64,000 nt of DNA from Warburgia ugandensis (GCA_035236585.1 CP141135.1:2886001-2950000), one strand, 5' to 3'. Shown: positions 23,346 to 36,879, counted from the first letter of the stretch. Notes: generated from the letters alone by a model not told the origin. Numbers and translations: made by a program.

Positions 23346-26300
23346 CTTGTCACATGAGGGGAGGGTCTTGCTTTTAGCTTGTCCGTTAATGGCCAAGTCA
23401 ACAGAGATGTTACGAAACAAATGCTTGAAGGTGGAAAAGGGAGAGAAGGATAAGTAAAAAACAAAGAACAAGTTGGGCTTTAACTGTTTTTTCCAGCTTT
23501 ATAAGGTGAAAGGGGGAAAGAGAATGGTCATTAATCTACTTATAAAATCCCAAAGTGAATCCTCAAGGGGTTCAAAAGGAGAGGCCTAGAGTTGGTTTTA
23601 TTGACTAAAGTAAACAAATTCACATATGGTTTCAACAAAACTGTTCTGGATTAAGATATTGTGTTCAGATTACTCTTGTAATCTCATAGCTTGATAGGTA
23701 CCTCCACCCCCGTATTAGGAATTGGACGTTTAGGACGCCAATAGCAAGCTTTGGACAAAAGCATCCATGGGTGGTTTTCTTATCCTCTGCTGTAGACAGC
23801 CCTTAAAACATAGATAAAATTATTTTAAAACAAAAGCTCAGAGTTTTTAGGCTGTTTATCTATGTATAGGCTGACAATAACATGGGTTAAGAAAACTAGC
23901 GCTCGTAGTTCGTTGACGGTTTGTTATCTGAGTGCTAAGCAGCCCCATACCTGTCATATGGCCAAAACTGAATTATCTTCACTCCATTGTACTACCTCAA
24001 GACAAGTGGGTTATCAAAGTCACGGAAGATTGTTTGGTAAAAGTTATCACGTTATTTGGAACGGCTTTGTTTTCTGAAGACAACTGCAGTATGTCTGAAA
24101 ACACAATGGAGTTGAACTGTCGGTGGATCTTGAAGGAACATTGAGGTGACATTTGTGTCGCGCCAAAGATGAACAGAGAAACGGGCAGATAATTTTCAAT
24201 GTACAATGTCTTTTCTCTATAAGTTGAGGCTTCATTTGGGCTTTAAAAATCTCGCTTGAACGTGGTAGGAACCAAGGTACTTAATTAATGGAAACTACAT
24301 TGGGCGGCATGTTTTTCTGTTGGGCTCATTTTGGGAGCATCAGATGCTTAGCTCTTATAAACTAGTTATTTTGCTTATGAATCTCTGACCTAAATGCAAT
24401 GACCTCACTTTCTTTGATGGTTATAGTTTAGAAACAAACCAATTTGGAAGAACATGTCGTGTTTCTCTTCAAAAGAGGGATGTTCTAGTATTATATGTGA
24501 TAAAATAAAAGCAGTCAAAGTGAAGAAGAAAAATTACTTATTTCTTAAAGACGGTTCTTGCAGTCTGAGAAGTTGACATCTTACCTTTTGTTTCTTCAAT
24601 AAAACCAAGAAAATGTGGTGATGTTGGTTGATTGCTTTGTCATAGCCTCTCTTAGCAAGTTGCAGAGTGGCAGATGGGACAATGAATAATGTATGTATCA
24701 AATGCAAGGTGATGAAAAGAGCTTGGGAGATTGGATGGGTAGAAAATTGAAGGGTTGTCTGTGTTAGTTAATTCAGGCCATTCATTTAAGGGGGCTGCTA
24801 CTTTTATTAGGGGCTTCTGTTTGTTAAAGATCACTGAATGGGACCACATATTATGTGTATTGGGAAGCGTGGTACTTGTTTTAGGATCAGACTGTAAAGA
24901 GAGTTCCCAGTCTAGTTGGTCAAGAGATTGGACTCTTTGTGAACAGAAGGGAAGGATGAGGTTGTGATGAAAAGAACATTACAGTCTCGCTGAAATAAAC
25001 GTAGTGCAGATGGGTGGAGAGTCTGGAGACTGTAGCTCAGTATGAACAAGTGAAAATAATGGCTGTGTGTGGGGGAGGGAAGAAGATAGATAAAGGGGGG
25101 CAGGGGGTGAAGTAACTCAGGGAAAGTAATGCTTGTCTGCGTGGGTGGGGAGGAGTGAGAAACTTAATAGGTGTGTGGCGTGGGGAGGAGAGAAAATAGG
25201 GGACAGAGGGTGCAGTAACTCGTATCAACACGTGAAAGTAATGCTTGTCTGCGTGGGGGGGAGGGGAGAGAGACTTAGTGGAATATGCGCTTTCACTAAA
25301 AAAGATGCTTGTAGACTAAGCACCTCTGTTCTGATCCGAATCTATGCCTCCCTCGAGTAAAATATCAATGGAGGAAATGACATTTAATGCAGGAAAAATT
25401 GTGTTGCTAGATCCCATTTACCAGTCACAAAAAAGCAAGCCACTCATCGTTGATGACCATATCGACCTAAGTTACCCAATTGGGATTTTATGCTTTTGAT
25501 ATTTCTTTAAGTCATCAAGAAAAGAGAAAACAGTTGCACATATTGCCCTTCTTTATATATCTTACCACATGGTAATCTCATCAGAACAACTTTTATGGGA
25601 CGAATCAAATGTGTAAATTACCTAAGCAATTTGCCGAACTCCTAGTATTTACATTGCCGAATTATTCTGAAATCTAACTTTGTAACTCTGCAACTTGATG
25701 AACAAAATTAAGTGCATGTAGTCCTTCAATAAATAAAGTGTACACCACAAGTACATTTTCCTTCAAACCTGTAACAAAGGATTATGGGATGTCCTTGTCC
25801 GCAATGTATGACTGTTTTGGCAGAGATTTCATTATCTTCACCAGAATCACTTTCTATGCAACAGTCCACTGGCTATGAAAGTGGGTCTTCCATGTCATTG
25901 ATCCGTTTGCATTCGTCAAGCCATTCGCTATATCTGTGACAGTCAGATTGATCAGAGAAAAGATAACATCGTACTAACAAATGATCTGTAACTTGAAAGA
26001 AGAAATGATGTCCGAACTCCCTAGTTCAGTTATGAACCGATCATTTTATTAAACACAGCTCTAATGGTCGTTGGTATTCTGTGACGTGGAAGAGCCTATC
26101 CAGTAACTAAAAAAACATAAACAAAGCAATGTGCCATTGTTAGAACTTAGAAGTAAGAAAAGGATATCATTTCTGTTTAATGGTAAAATAGATTCCATTG
26201 ATAAGATTAACTTACACATCAACGACCTCAGTTAAAGCTATAAGACAATAGAAAAATGAGCAAACATCACTATGGTGGAGTTAAGGCAAATTTGTAATTG

Positions 26301-26600
26301 TTATTGTTTGCGATTCTCATAAAGTGGACTCAAAACTATAACGCGGCATGGGCTGAAGGAGTGGACTTGGCTTTGATTCAGAGAGTGCTTTGGTGACTCA
26401 GCCGACTCAATTATGTAGTCAACAGTCTAGTGAACCCAATAGGTCCAAATCTAGATGCATATAAGAATTCGGCCTACGTAAAACCTTATTCTCATTTGGC
26501 CAATTCGAGCATTGACTTGGGTAGCTTTGTAAAAGGTAATTTGAAGAAAATAATTTTGCAGATGATCTTTTATTCTCACCAAATAGCATTCTATCTAAAT
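23346..26600. other. Intergenic, no gene recognised
   Basis: Mixed AT-rich sequence. Small open frames (for example 23862-24077, 24755-24967) have no recognisable domain and overlap on both strands. The only structure I see is the G-rich tandem repeat at 25043-25265. Confidence 0.5.
25043..25265. repeat. G-rich imperfect tandem repeat
   Basis: 'aagtgaaaataatggctgtgtg' recurs as 'gggaaagtaatgcttgtctgcg' and again as 'cgtgaaagtaatgcttgtct', each followed by a G-rich run and 'tgcagtaactc'-like sequence. There are two to three irregular copies, about 80-125 bp apart. Confidence 0.7.
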
Positions 26601-26625
26601 TAATCATTAGATAGATGGAAGTGCC

Positions 26626-26698
26626 ATTAATGGAGGTGCTGTAGCTCTCTTGACAGATTCTACAAGTTGTCTTCCCAATCTTGGTGTCCCAGTCACTG
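26626..26698 (-). pseudogene. Possible exon fragment of a transcription elongation factor 1 (ELF1/ELOF1) homologue
   Basis: On the minus strand a good acceptor (cctttttgtttcag) precedes a frame reading 'DWDTKIGKTTCRICQESYST' then 'SIN'. This closely resembles the second CxxC half of the small zinc-ribbon factor Elf1. The expected continuation (ALTEPIDIYSEW in the family) is missing, and the frame diverges at once. The first CxxC half was not found nearby. It is probably a relic exon or a captured fragment; a chance match over about 22 residues with CxxC is unlikely but possible. Confidence 0.35.
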
Positions 26699-26739
26699 AA
26701 ACAAAAAGGCATTAGATTTCCAATAATTGGCAAAGGCTA

Positions 26740-28760
26740 TCAATACTTTACACGTATTCAGATGCGACTTCTGAATGCAAACACTGGATTTGTGCTTAAA
26801 GTGGATATCAAGGAAAGAAGTCAAGAACAAAAGTTGAAGAAAAATCAAAATGTGCACTCAGCAATTTTGTCGTGGTTGCAGAAGGGGCAATTAAAGACAG
26901 TATCAAGCCTGTCCGTTATCATTTTAGGAGCAGGCTTAGCCCTGGATTTCCGTTTCCCCATGGTTTCTTATTTGCTAAGATCAACTTGCTCAATCCAAGA
27001 ACAGTAATTCCTGATGCAAATGAACATATGAGCATATGGGTATTGTTAAGATTATAGATATAAACTCATAAAACCTGTCACAAACTTGCTATGTTAGAGT
27101 CGTTCCTTCTTAGAATGTATTCTATCAGAAAGAAGAATACAAAGTGGAAGACCCACTTGGAAGGAGCTAAAAGCTGGTCAAGTTGGGTTAGAGGAGACGT
27201 GTTTGGCCCTACAGTCACTTGAAGCAGAGAAATTTTTCAGACTTTGTTTAGGCTCTATAGTCACTTTGTAAAGAGGTCACTTCGAGAATAGCTTGCGTGG
27301 AGCCAAAATGGTTGGAAAGTTGATCTGACGTAAAATGGTCTTACTGAGTGAATGTGATTGAAGATACTGATTCCCACGTTTATGTTTCTCCCTTTAGACG
27401 GGGGGGAATGACTGCCAAATGCAGGAACAGGACTCGTCTGGGATAGTAATATCTGTACAAATGTTAGGGACAGAAAGCTGTAGAGTAGTAAGCAGACATG
27501 TTGTTCTGTCTCCTAGGAAAGATTGGTTTTGGTCATGTATTATTAGTAACAAACATGTTTCAAGATAATATCATAGCAGACAGGTGGCAGCGTTGGCTCG
27601 TGATAACCCAATTGCAGATACGCAATAATATGCAGACCTCTTGTTTTGATAGCGGTGCCATTCAACTCATTAGACTGTTTTCAAGATAAGAGTTTTGGAA
27701 ATTTTAGAAGCCTCTAACAGCTAATAAAATGGATAAAAGTATGGTGAGGAGTCCACCATTAATACAAGGGAATAGTACATATTATTCTAGATATGTTTTC
27801 TATTGATTTTGTTTCTTCAATCCTTAAGAAATAGAGGCAGGTAGAATGACTATTCGAGAGGAGAAGAGGAACTCATCAACTGCTCGATACTCTCAATTAA
27901 ACTATGCTATAGATTGTTACTTGGTCTTGTTAGGCCTAGCACTTCTCTCCTAGCCACGTTTTTCTCTGTCCTTGTGCTTATTCTTCGACCAACACAGACT
28001 AGAAAGAGAACGCCTTTGCGAAGTATAAATTGGAGATGGTGCTTATTGTGCACTAACATAGAAGCCTATATGGTAGACTGGGGCTGCATCTGTTAGTGGC
28101 ACCTGTCCACAGGATTACAAAAGCGACAGAGAAAGCACTACAAGCAATAAAGTAAATAAAGTAGTACATTAGAGATAAAAAATTTGAACTATAGGCAGCT
28201 GAAAACTTAACTTCATGGCGGTAGCCTCATATGTGGGCACCAATTCAACTTACTACAATTTTATGGCATAAATATGCAAATCTTCTGAGACTTGATCAAA
28301 AGTACTTGATAGTGAAAATTGGGGATCTTAAGAAAAACTCTTTTTCTAACCAGATTTGTTCCTGATTTTCCACATTTAACTCTCTAATCAGTGCCTTGTG
28401 GGCTCTTTAGCTAGAAGGGAGTAACTTGTTAGTGGTTAGGTAATCTCCGCCCTCCAATATGATATTCAAATTATTCTCTTTAATCAATCCATTTACCCTT
28501 AAGAAAAACTGAAAGGTTCTAATCTGCAAGTGGACTATGGGATAGGAAAAGAATTTGAATCATTAACTGAATGCAACACAAGACAAAGCAAACTAGCTAA
28601 TTGAAGTCATCTAAAGAAACTAACTCTTAGCGAACCATGTTCATATATAAAGTGCATATGGCAACCTTAGGAAACAAAACAAATGGACCAGCTAATGTAG
28701 CTTCCATCTTTCTCATTGACCAGAATTAGTTGTTATGAAACTTATTTGAATGACCTATAG
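26740..28760. other. Intergenic, no gene recognised
   Basis: Several short open frames exist, such as 26872-27057 ('[20 protein letters not shown]'), but no domain, splice pattern or repeat supports any of them. Confidence 0.45.
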
Positions 28761-28769
28761 ACATATGAC

Positions 28770-29004
28770 TATTGTTGGCCATATCCCATTGGCTTAAGCT
28801 TTACGTCAAATGATCGTCCAACATGGTATCAACGCCTTACTCACCGTGAGGCCATGAGTTCAAATCCTGGGGCACTTCATTTATCAAATCCAAGTACAAG
28901 AGCCCAAAGCATTCCATGAGAGAGGGTGTATTAGACACAATAATTATTGTTGGCCCACTTCTTGTCAGCTTAAGCTTTTTGGATAGAATGGTAATCTAAC
29001 ATGC
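28770..29004 (+). mobile_element. TRIM- or SMART-like miniature retroelement fragment
   Basis: Two similar ~60-bp segments lie in the same orientation: about 28773-28827 ('attgttggccatatcccatt', 'ggcttaagcttta', 'tccaacatgg') and about 28944-29002 ('attgttggcccacttcttg', 'agcttaagcttttt', 'tctaacatg'). The first is followed by 'tggtatcaacgcc', which resembles the initiator tRNA-Met primer site TGGTATCAGAGC. The pattern fits two terminal repeats around a ~110-bp interior, but the ends cannot be fixed. Confidence 0.35.
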
Positions 29005-29276
29005 TTAAGATCTACCTAATGTCCCAAAAGCATATAGAAATATGATGTGAACCTACTTGTTTAATAATAATAACCATTGAATTTACGTGGCCTTGATATA
29101 GATTAGTCATATGCACTCACACCAAGCTCTAAGCTTTTGATTCTTGGATCCTTTCTTTATGAATGTATATTGTTATTTTAACAAAAGAAGAACGCGAAGT
29201 GGGCAAAGATTGCCCCGTACATGGATGAACTATTTGAGTCCCCTTTAGATAGGAGTCTGCCAATTCATTAAACAAC

Positions 29277-31944
29277 CTAAGCATAGTGCATGTCCATGTT
29301 TTCTACCCAATCAGGTACATAGTTTGTACTAAAAGGCTCATTTGGAAGTTTAAGCTCTGTAAGGAGTTCTCTTGATGATGGGAGGGGAGTGATCTCACTA
29401 AATGGAAGCTCCTCAAAATGAGGTTTCCATTTTTCTGTATCCAGGATAGGAACAGAATCAAGGAGGGCATTATCTTCCTCTATTAATGCATCCTCATTAA
29501 ACTCATTAAAATGGGCCAAACATGCCTCCAATGGGTTCGACAAGGAAGATGACTGAAACTGATCTTGCACAATTGAATTGATCATGTTAACATTGTGCAA
29601 ATCATTAGTAGTTTCACCAAGTTGCTTATAGATATTAAAGATGTTTAGCTCTATTGTCATATTGCCAAAGGACAATTTCATCACACCATTTCTACAATTG
29701 ATTAAGGCATTGGACATAGCCAAAAATGGTCGTCTTAGGATGACTGGTATTTTATTCTTCTCATTCACCACCGATTGTGTACCTAGAACTAGAAAATCTA
29801 CAGGAAAGCAAAATTGTTCTACCTGGACTAATACATCCTCTATTACCCCTCTCGGTATTTTTACAGAACGATCAGCTAGCTGGAGCGTAGTAGATGTAGG
29901 TTTCAATTCACCCAGACCTAACTGTTTATATACCGAGTATGGTAATAAGTTCACACTAGATCCTAAATCAAGAAGAGCTTGATTAATCTTGTAGTTGCCA
30001 ATAATGCAAGTAAGAGTTGGGCAACCAGGATCTTTGTATTTTGGTGGTGTATGGTGTTGGAGAATAGAACTAACCTGATTAGTCAAAAATGCCTTCTTCT
30101 GGACATTCAATTTTCTCTTTATGGTGCATAAGTCTTTTAAGAATTTGGCATATGATGGGATTTGTTTTATAGCATCTAAGATCGGTATATTGATCTTGAC
30201 TTGCTTGAAAATCTCATCATTAGAGGCAGACTTTGGGGCTTGGCGCAACCTTTGAGGAAATGGAGCAGGGAATGGACATGGCTCAATAGGTGGAGTGGGA
30301 TCCTTTTTTTTATATTTTTCTTTAGGTTTTTCTACCTTTTCAATCTTTTGAGGCTCATCTTTCTCAATTATTTTACCACTCCTAAGAATAGTAACAGCTT
30401 TAGTCTATTCCATGGTAGAGCTAGATGTTTCATCAGATGCATTAATGCTAACCGCATGCACTCCCTTAGGATTTGCTTGTGGTTGAGTTGGGAATTTTTC
30501 TTTTTCCATATTTTGCATTATTTGACTCATCATATTTTTTAGTTCATTCACAGACTTTTCTAATTGAGAAATTTTCTTCTCCTGGTTCTGAGTAACTTGA
30601 TTATCCTTTACATGCCTTTTGGGTGGGGGCAAGTAAAGTCTAGGAGAATGAGGTTGATGAGTTTGGTATGGGGGTGGAGCAAGTAGTCCTTGGTTTGGTT
30701 GTTGATGACTCTGGCATGGGCCTGGTTGTGAGACATTTGCATTAGGTCAATTTCTCCAACTGAAATTTGGATGGTTTCTCCAGTTAGGATTATATGTCTC
30801 TGAATATGGGGAGAAAGGTCTTTTATAATTATTAAGTGCATTAGCCTGATCATGAAGTACATCTTGAAATGCAGGGATGGTAGGACATTCCTGAGTAAGA
30901 TGTGAAGTACTTTCACAAATGTTACACACTTGTTCATCATTAGTTAAGGTTTTCGTTCCCATTTCCATGGCTTCTACTTTTCTAGCTAGGGTTGCTACTT
31001 TGGCACTAATTTCATCTTTTTCAGTCATGGCATACATGCCTCTCCTAGTAGATGTGGTAGTGGGCTTGGGTCTATCTGAATGTTCTACTCTTTCTGAGTC
31101 AGCCCAGGTCTGTGCACTTTCAGTTAGCCATTCCAAATACTCTTCCACCTCATCTGGTTGTTTATTCAAAAAGTTACCATTGCACATCATCTCTACAAAC
31201 TGGCACATGTCAGAATTAAGTCCTTCATAAAAGAAGCTGATAATGCGCCATGGTTCATAGCCATAATGTGGGCAAGTAAGCAATAGATCTTTGAACCTTT
31301 CCCAGCATTGGTAGAATGATTCTTTATCTTTCTGAGTAAAGTTCATTATCTTACGACGGAGTGTATTTGTTTTGTGTAGGGAAAAACTTTTTCAAGAATT
31401 CCCTAGTCATTTCATTCCAAGTCCTTATGGAACCTGGTGGCAGTGCATTAAACCATATTTTTGCTTTTTCCTTTAAAGAGAAAGGAAATAGCTTAAGCCT
31501 GACAGTATCTAGACCTATATTTTGAGTTCTTTGGGTACTACATACCTCATCAAATTCTTTAAGGTGCAAATAAGGACTCTCACTATCTAGCCCATGAAAT
31601 TTGGGAAGTAATTGGATTACTCCCTTTTTTAATTCTAACGCACCAGCATTTTGAGGAAGAATGACATAAGATGGTGTACTGGTACGTGTAGGTTGAAGGT
31701 AATCTCTTAAAGTCCTTCTATGAGGATTCTGATAAACATCATTTTCTCCATGGTCACTCTGTTGGTCCCATTCCCTATTTCCATTCCTTCTCCAATTTCT
31801 TTGTTGATGATTATTCCTCCTTGGTGAAGGTTGATATTCATCATCAATTAGAGGTGGTGGGTCCTCATTCATGATGAGTGGAGGACCTTGATCACCTCTG
31901 ATACTACCATGGGGTGAGTTACCCCTTGATCGTTGATCAACCAT
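29277..31944 (-). pseudogene. Ty3/gypsy gag-protease polyprotein, truncated and broken
   Basis: Read from 31944, the frame begins 'MVDQRSRGNSPHG' and carries the retrotransposon gag region 'LHLKEFDEVCSTQ' and 'LFPFSLKEKAKIWFNALPPG'. A one-base frameshift near 31375 moves to the next frame: 'FYQCWERFKDLLLTCPHYGY'. The nucleocapsid zinc knuckle follows at about 30930 (CNICESTSHLTQEC, C-x2-C-x4-H-x4-C). Two in-frame stops (near 30746 and 30405) interrupt the linker. The aspartic protease region has 'ALLDLGSSVNLLPYSVYKQ' (about 29960). The frame ends at 29277 before RT, RNase H and integrase, which are absent. The type is that of Athila/Tat-like plant gypsy elements. Confidence 0.88.
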
Positions 31945-33155
31945 TGTTGGTCTGTCTTTTTGGTCTTACGAGACTAATCTACCGATTTCGTCGCGTATCC
32001 AAAAGGGCATACAATGAAAGATCTTTTTGGTTTTTTTTTTTTTTTTAAACTAAATGATGCAACCTAAATGCCTAGAATGATGCACAATCAAGGACACATT
32101 CAATCAATCCCCTAAGGCTAGCAAGCATATATATTTTAATTTTTTTGATTTTCTGTGGGGACAATGCTTTTAATTTTCCCAATCTAACACTCCTCATCTC
32201 TTTAGGAGTTAACTACTGCTCACCAGTTAGGTTCTAACCAAAGCGGTTAATACAACCCTCGTGTAAGGAGGCGTTTAGACCTCACAAACATTGACAGGAG
32301 GTGGGGGAAGAGCGATGCTTTATTAGACAACCCCCAATAACCACAATGATCAAAAGCCACTGGAGTGACAGTAGATCGTGTCCTATTAAGAGGGTCCTAC
32401 GAGCATGTGATAACCCTATAGGTCTCTTCTGATTGATTTTAAATTAATGTGAATGGTAGGGTTGCGCGCTTGAGGTGATTATCATAAGTGGGCCAAAGAG
32501 TGGTGATGAAATCCACCCTTGATCTTGTGGGGTCTGGTGCCCTTACTAATTAATTTTCACACACCATGGCAATTCGATCAACATATAATTCACCTTAAAG
32601 CGTTAGACGTGTCATAAAATGCAATTGAAAACAATAAACTAATGCAAATCCTAAAATGCAACAATTATAACAGATGCTTTCTATATGCAATTAACTACCA
32701 AATAATACAAATTATTCTAAATGCAAACCCTAATATAGAAATTAAATTAGTGAGGAGACTTACAGTGAGGTTTCTAATGAAGATCAAGTGTGGGCCACCT
32801 TGTCCCACACTTGCCCTGTATTATTATAACCCTTTAAAATTGAAATTAAAAATGCAAATTACAAAAGGGCCTCATTACAAGATTCACTCAAAAATAAAAA
32901 ATTCCTAATCTAGGAAAGCAAGAAAAATCTATTTAAGTGATGATGCTCCAATCCAATTTCCTGAAAAAGAAAAATAATGATTAGTACCAAATTCAAGAAA
33001 TAAAGTAGTTATGCAACTAAAAATGCCTAAAGATGCACCTAAGAATGCCTAAATACAATTCCTATTTTTTTTTCTAATTTTTTGATTTTTTTTGGATTTT
33101 TAATTAAATTTTATAAAACCTCCATTGCAAGTCCCCGACAACGGCGCCAAAAACT
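31945..33155 (-). mobile_element. Leader of the gypsy element between primer site and gag
   Basis: Non-coding sequence between the 5' LTR and the gag start, with poly-T and poly-A runs near 32035 and 33065. The length (about 1.2 kb) is usual for Athila/Tat-type elements. Confidence 0.65.
33132..33149 (-). promoter_or_regulatory. Retroelement primer binding site, tRNA-Asp type
   Basis: The minus strand reads TTTTTGGCGCCGTTGTCGGG a few bases after the LTR end. TGGCGCCGTTG.CGG is the usual plant tRNA-Asp-derived primer site of Athila/Tat-like elements, here with one T for C change. Confidence 0.8.
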
Positions 33156-33927
33156 TGTTGATTGTTTAACCGCAAGTACACGGGCTATTGTAGTGTAGCA
33201 TATGCAAGTACGGGTCGATCTACGAGGACTTGATTTAAAATGATGAAGTTTTCAATAAAATTCAATTAATAAAAGAATAAAAACAAAGACTATACTAAAA
33301 ATAAACTAAAATCCAAATTTATTCAATTTCTACAGTTTGCACAATTATTTATTCAAAAGACAATAAAAAATAAAATTAAAAGGAATCCTGGATAAGCTTG
33401 TCCTTGGATTGCACTGTCTTTGAATAGTCAAAATGTGAATAAAACAAAATTGGGACATAGATGTAATTAAAGTGAGGACACAGTTGGAATTAAATCGGGA
33501 ACATGGATGGAATTCTTCTGGGGACACAGATGGAATTTCAGATAAAGGACCCAAATGGTATTATTGAGATCTGCTAGGGGCAGAAACATAATTCTTTAGG
33601 GTTCTGGTTTTAAACGAAAAACCAGGAAAACTGGAAGAGAAGGGGAAGGAGGGAAGAGGAAGGAGGAAGGAGGAGAGGGAAGAAAGAGAAAAGAGGAAAA
33701 GGAAGAGTGGGGAGAAAAACCCAATTCGGGTTTTCTCTGCTTGGTCGACGCTTGGGCCGGTCGGAGATAGGAAAGAATGCCGAAACAAAGATGAAGACGG
33801 AGGTGTTGGGCATGATCTGGGCTGGTCAGAGGAGGGGTAAGGAGTGAGTGCTGGCCAACGAAGGTGTGTCACGCACCACTATTGGCCAGTGAGGGATCAT
33901 GGTTTCAGGTCCTGTTGGACTGGCTAT

Positions 33928-33929
<2 letters not shown>

Positions 33930-33998
<69 letters not shown>
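33930..33998. repeat. (GA)n microsatellite in the gypsy LTR
   Basis: An uninterrupted GA run of about 34 units. Open frames of alternating Arg-Glu across it are artefacts. Confidence 0.95.
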
Positions 33999-34003
<5 letters not shown>

Positions 34004-34236
34004 CCCAGTTCTAGGTTTTCTTCCCCAGAGCTGTCCGAATCTGGGCTCGTGCCTGGCCTAAAGCGACACTTTTTCTAGGCATCAGATGAAGAGGTCTGGG
34101 CAGTGGTGCCTCCGTTTGGGTGTTGCTGGAGAAAGCCGGCTGGCAAAGGAGCAAGAGAGAGAGACAGAGAAGGGGCGAAAGGGGATGATGCCAGCCAGCC
34201 GAGGTGTGTCACGCACCTATCGCCGGCTGGTCCAAC

Positions 34237-34355
<119 letters not shown>

Positions 34356-34764
34356 TAAGAGCAAAATAAAAATAAAAGAGATAAGATAGTGGGATAGGGA
34401 TAGGTGGGATCCACTAGTATCCTGGTCTTGCTAGAACTCTGCAAGCCTTCAAAGTCTTCAGTCTCCTTCCATGAAACCAGTCTCCTTCCATGAAACTTCA
34501 TTATCCTCATCTAATATCCTTGATTTGATCTGAAGCGTCCATGCCTGAGTCGATTAATCTGCGATGCACAGGACCAAATTAGCACAATATAAACCGTTCA
34601 TTAGCTTTAATAATCATCTAACCACTAAATTTTACAATTCAACGGTTAGATGACAAATTAAAGCTAAAATAAAATATTTAATGTAAAATCTTAAAATTAA
34701 TGGTCTAAATGCTCTAATTAAATACTAAATTATGGGTATTTTTATCAAAATTGAACACTTAACA

Positions 34765-35757
34765 CTCTATATAAAGACTTATAAAAATGAAGATGTCTTG
34801 CTTGTATGCTTGTAAGTGGAAGATCTCATTTTTACAGGAAATAATCCAAGTGCATTTGAAGACTTTAAGAAGGCGATGGGCCAAGAATTTGAGATAACCG
34901 ATATCGGTCTCATGTCTTACTATCTTGAAATAGAGGTAAAGCAAATGGATGATGGAATCTTCATCTTTCAAGAAAGCTACACAAAGGAAGTTCTCAAGAA
35001 ATTTGGTATAAAGCAATGCAAGCCTATAAGCACTCCAGTGGAATGTGGAGCAAAGCTTTCCAAGCATGATGAAGGAGAAAGAGTCAACCCCACTCAATTC
35101 AAGAGTCTTGTTGAAAGCCTAAGGTATTTAACATGTACAAGATCAGACATCCTATTTGTTGTAGGATTGGTTAGTCGTCTTATGGACGCATCTACAACAA
35201 CCCACTTAAAGACAGCTAAGAGAATTCTGCGATATATCAAGGCGACTATTGATTATGGTCTCTTTTTACTCTTCATGTGAAGACTCAAGCTTATTGGATA
35301 TAGCAACAGCGATTAGGCCGGAGATTTAGATGATCGAAAAAGTACAACTAGATTTCTTTTCTACATGGGAGACACTGCTTTCATTTGGACTTTAAAAAAG
35401 CAATAAATTGTTACGTTGTCCAACTGTGAAGCTGAATACGTTGCCGCTACCTCTTGCATGTGTCATGCACTTTGGCTTTGAAATTTGTTGAAGGAATTAC
35501 ACATGCCACAAGAACATGCAACTGAGATTTTCGTTGATAACAAATAAGCTCTTGCTCTTGCAAAGAATCCAGTATATCATAATCGAAATAAGCATATTGG
35601 CACACACTATCACTTCATTAGAGAATCTGTGGCAAGAAAGGATGTTCATTTGAAATATGCAAGATCTCAAGATAAAATTGCCGATATCCTCACCAAGCCA
35701 CTTAAGCAAAAAGTTTTTGAGAAGTTAAGAATGATGCTTGGAGTTACAAAATTAAGA
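34765..35757 (+). pseudogene. Ty1/copia reverse transcriptase end and RNase H
   Basis: From 34765 the frame reads 'KNEDVLLVCLXVEDLIFTGN'; the catalytic Tyr of YVDD is replaced by a stop and the first Asp by Glu. It continues with 'DIGLMSYYLEIEVKQ', 'YTKEVLKKFGIKQCKPISTP', 'ARSDILFVVGLVSR'-like sequence and 'KRILRYIKATIDYGL'. The RNase H part has 'CEAEYVAATSC', 'ALALAKNPVYHNRNKHIGTH' and the terminal 'ADILTKPLKQKVFEKLR'. Several stops are present. The gypsy LTR ending at 34764 cut this element off; its 5' part is not found in the window. Confidence 0.88.
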
Positions 35758-35762
35758 GGGGG

Positions 35763-36235
35763 TGTTGGAGGATAAACTTGATTTGACCCCATTGGGCTAA
35801 GAGAATCAATTTGTTGGTTCAAGCCCATGGTCTATTTCTAGAAGACTTCCTAGAAATTCTAGAAATATTACAAATATATAGTAAAAAATATCTAAGATAT
35901 CTAGAAGATGACGATGTCAATGATGATGTAAGAAGTAAAACATATCTAGAAAAAATGATGTAAAGAATGATGTAATATGTAGGATATTTTTGAAGAGTTT
36001 TCTAGAAAGTCATTTATAACAATTAGATTAGTTGGCACAATCCTAACCATTGGTTAAGACATGCCACTAGTATAAATAGAGATGATTCCTCGCACTTTTG
36101 TATTAAGCCAAAGCTTATGAATTACTACAAGCTCTCTCCTCCATTCAAGTCTTTAAATCCCTTCTTCCTTTTTAAATACTTTTCAGCCACAAAAAGCCTT
36201 CTTCAAAGTTTTGTAAATACCTCCCTCTTTCAACA
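35763..36235 (+). mobile_element. Ty1/copia 3' LTR (about 473 bp)
   Basis: The polypurine tract (aattaagaggggg) directly precedes TGTTGGAGG at 35763. A TATA-like box (agtataaatagag) lies near 36070-36083. The end is placed at TTCAACA (36235) to give TG...CA. The only other copy is not in the window, so the right boundary is approximate. Confidence 0.75.
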
Positions 36236-36879
36236 CTTTCTCTATCTTGCTAAAAGTATTTTTATTTTTGTAATTTTGAAAGATTGGTAAGTTTATTAAT
36301 AAGCATGAGAAATGCCAGGAAAACTTGTGACTAAACTAAAAAACAGAGAAAATGGAGGTGCAAGTGTAACGTGCAGCAGCTCCAAATTCTCGTACAAGAA
36401 TACAACCAACCAACACCTTAATCATAGATGTTTATCCAAAGATCCAGACTCTTGATGCCTTCCTCAGCTCTCTCGCCAGCCCGGGAGTTGGCTAATCTAT
36501 GCGTACTAATGACCTTGGTAAATTTGGAAAATTAGCACACTTTCGTTGTGTAAGGGATTGGGTTGCTTGGTGGGTCTCTTATTACGTTGCTTGGTGGGTC
36601 CACAATCTCTTTGTAATCTGTTTTGTCATTGTCCTTAATTCCTGGTTTTCATCTCCAAAAAAAGCTTTAGAAAGCTTCGGGTCCCATGATCATTTTGGGT
36701 TTACGGAAGGAGAGAAACAGCAGGTGTTTCACTAACTCAAAAAGATCAGTTTCGTCTTGTGTTGCTCTATTTAATCTCAGATTATGTTGGCGGGCTAAGG
36801 GCCATAATCTTTTCCCACGTTACTGGAGCTTCCAGCTCTGCAGACATTGGTCTCTGATCCCTTTGCTCCATTCTGAACA

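Noticed and set aside
29641..29982. Plus-strand open frame
   Set aside because: Antisense to the gypsy protease region.
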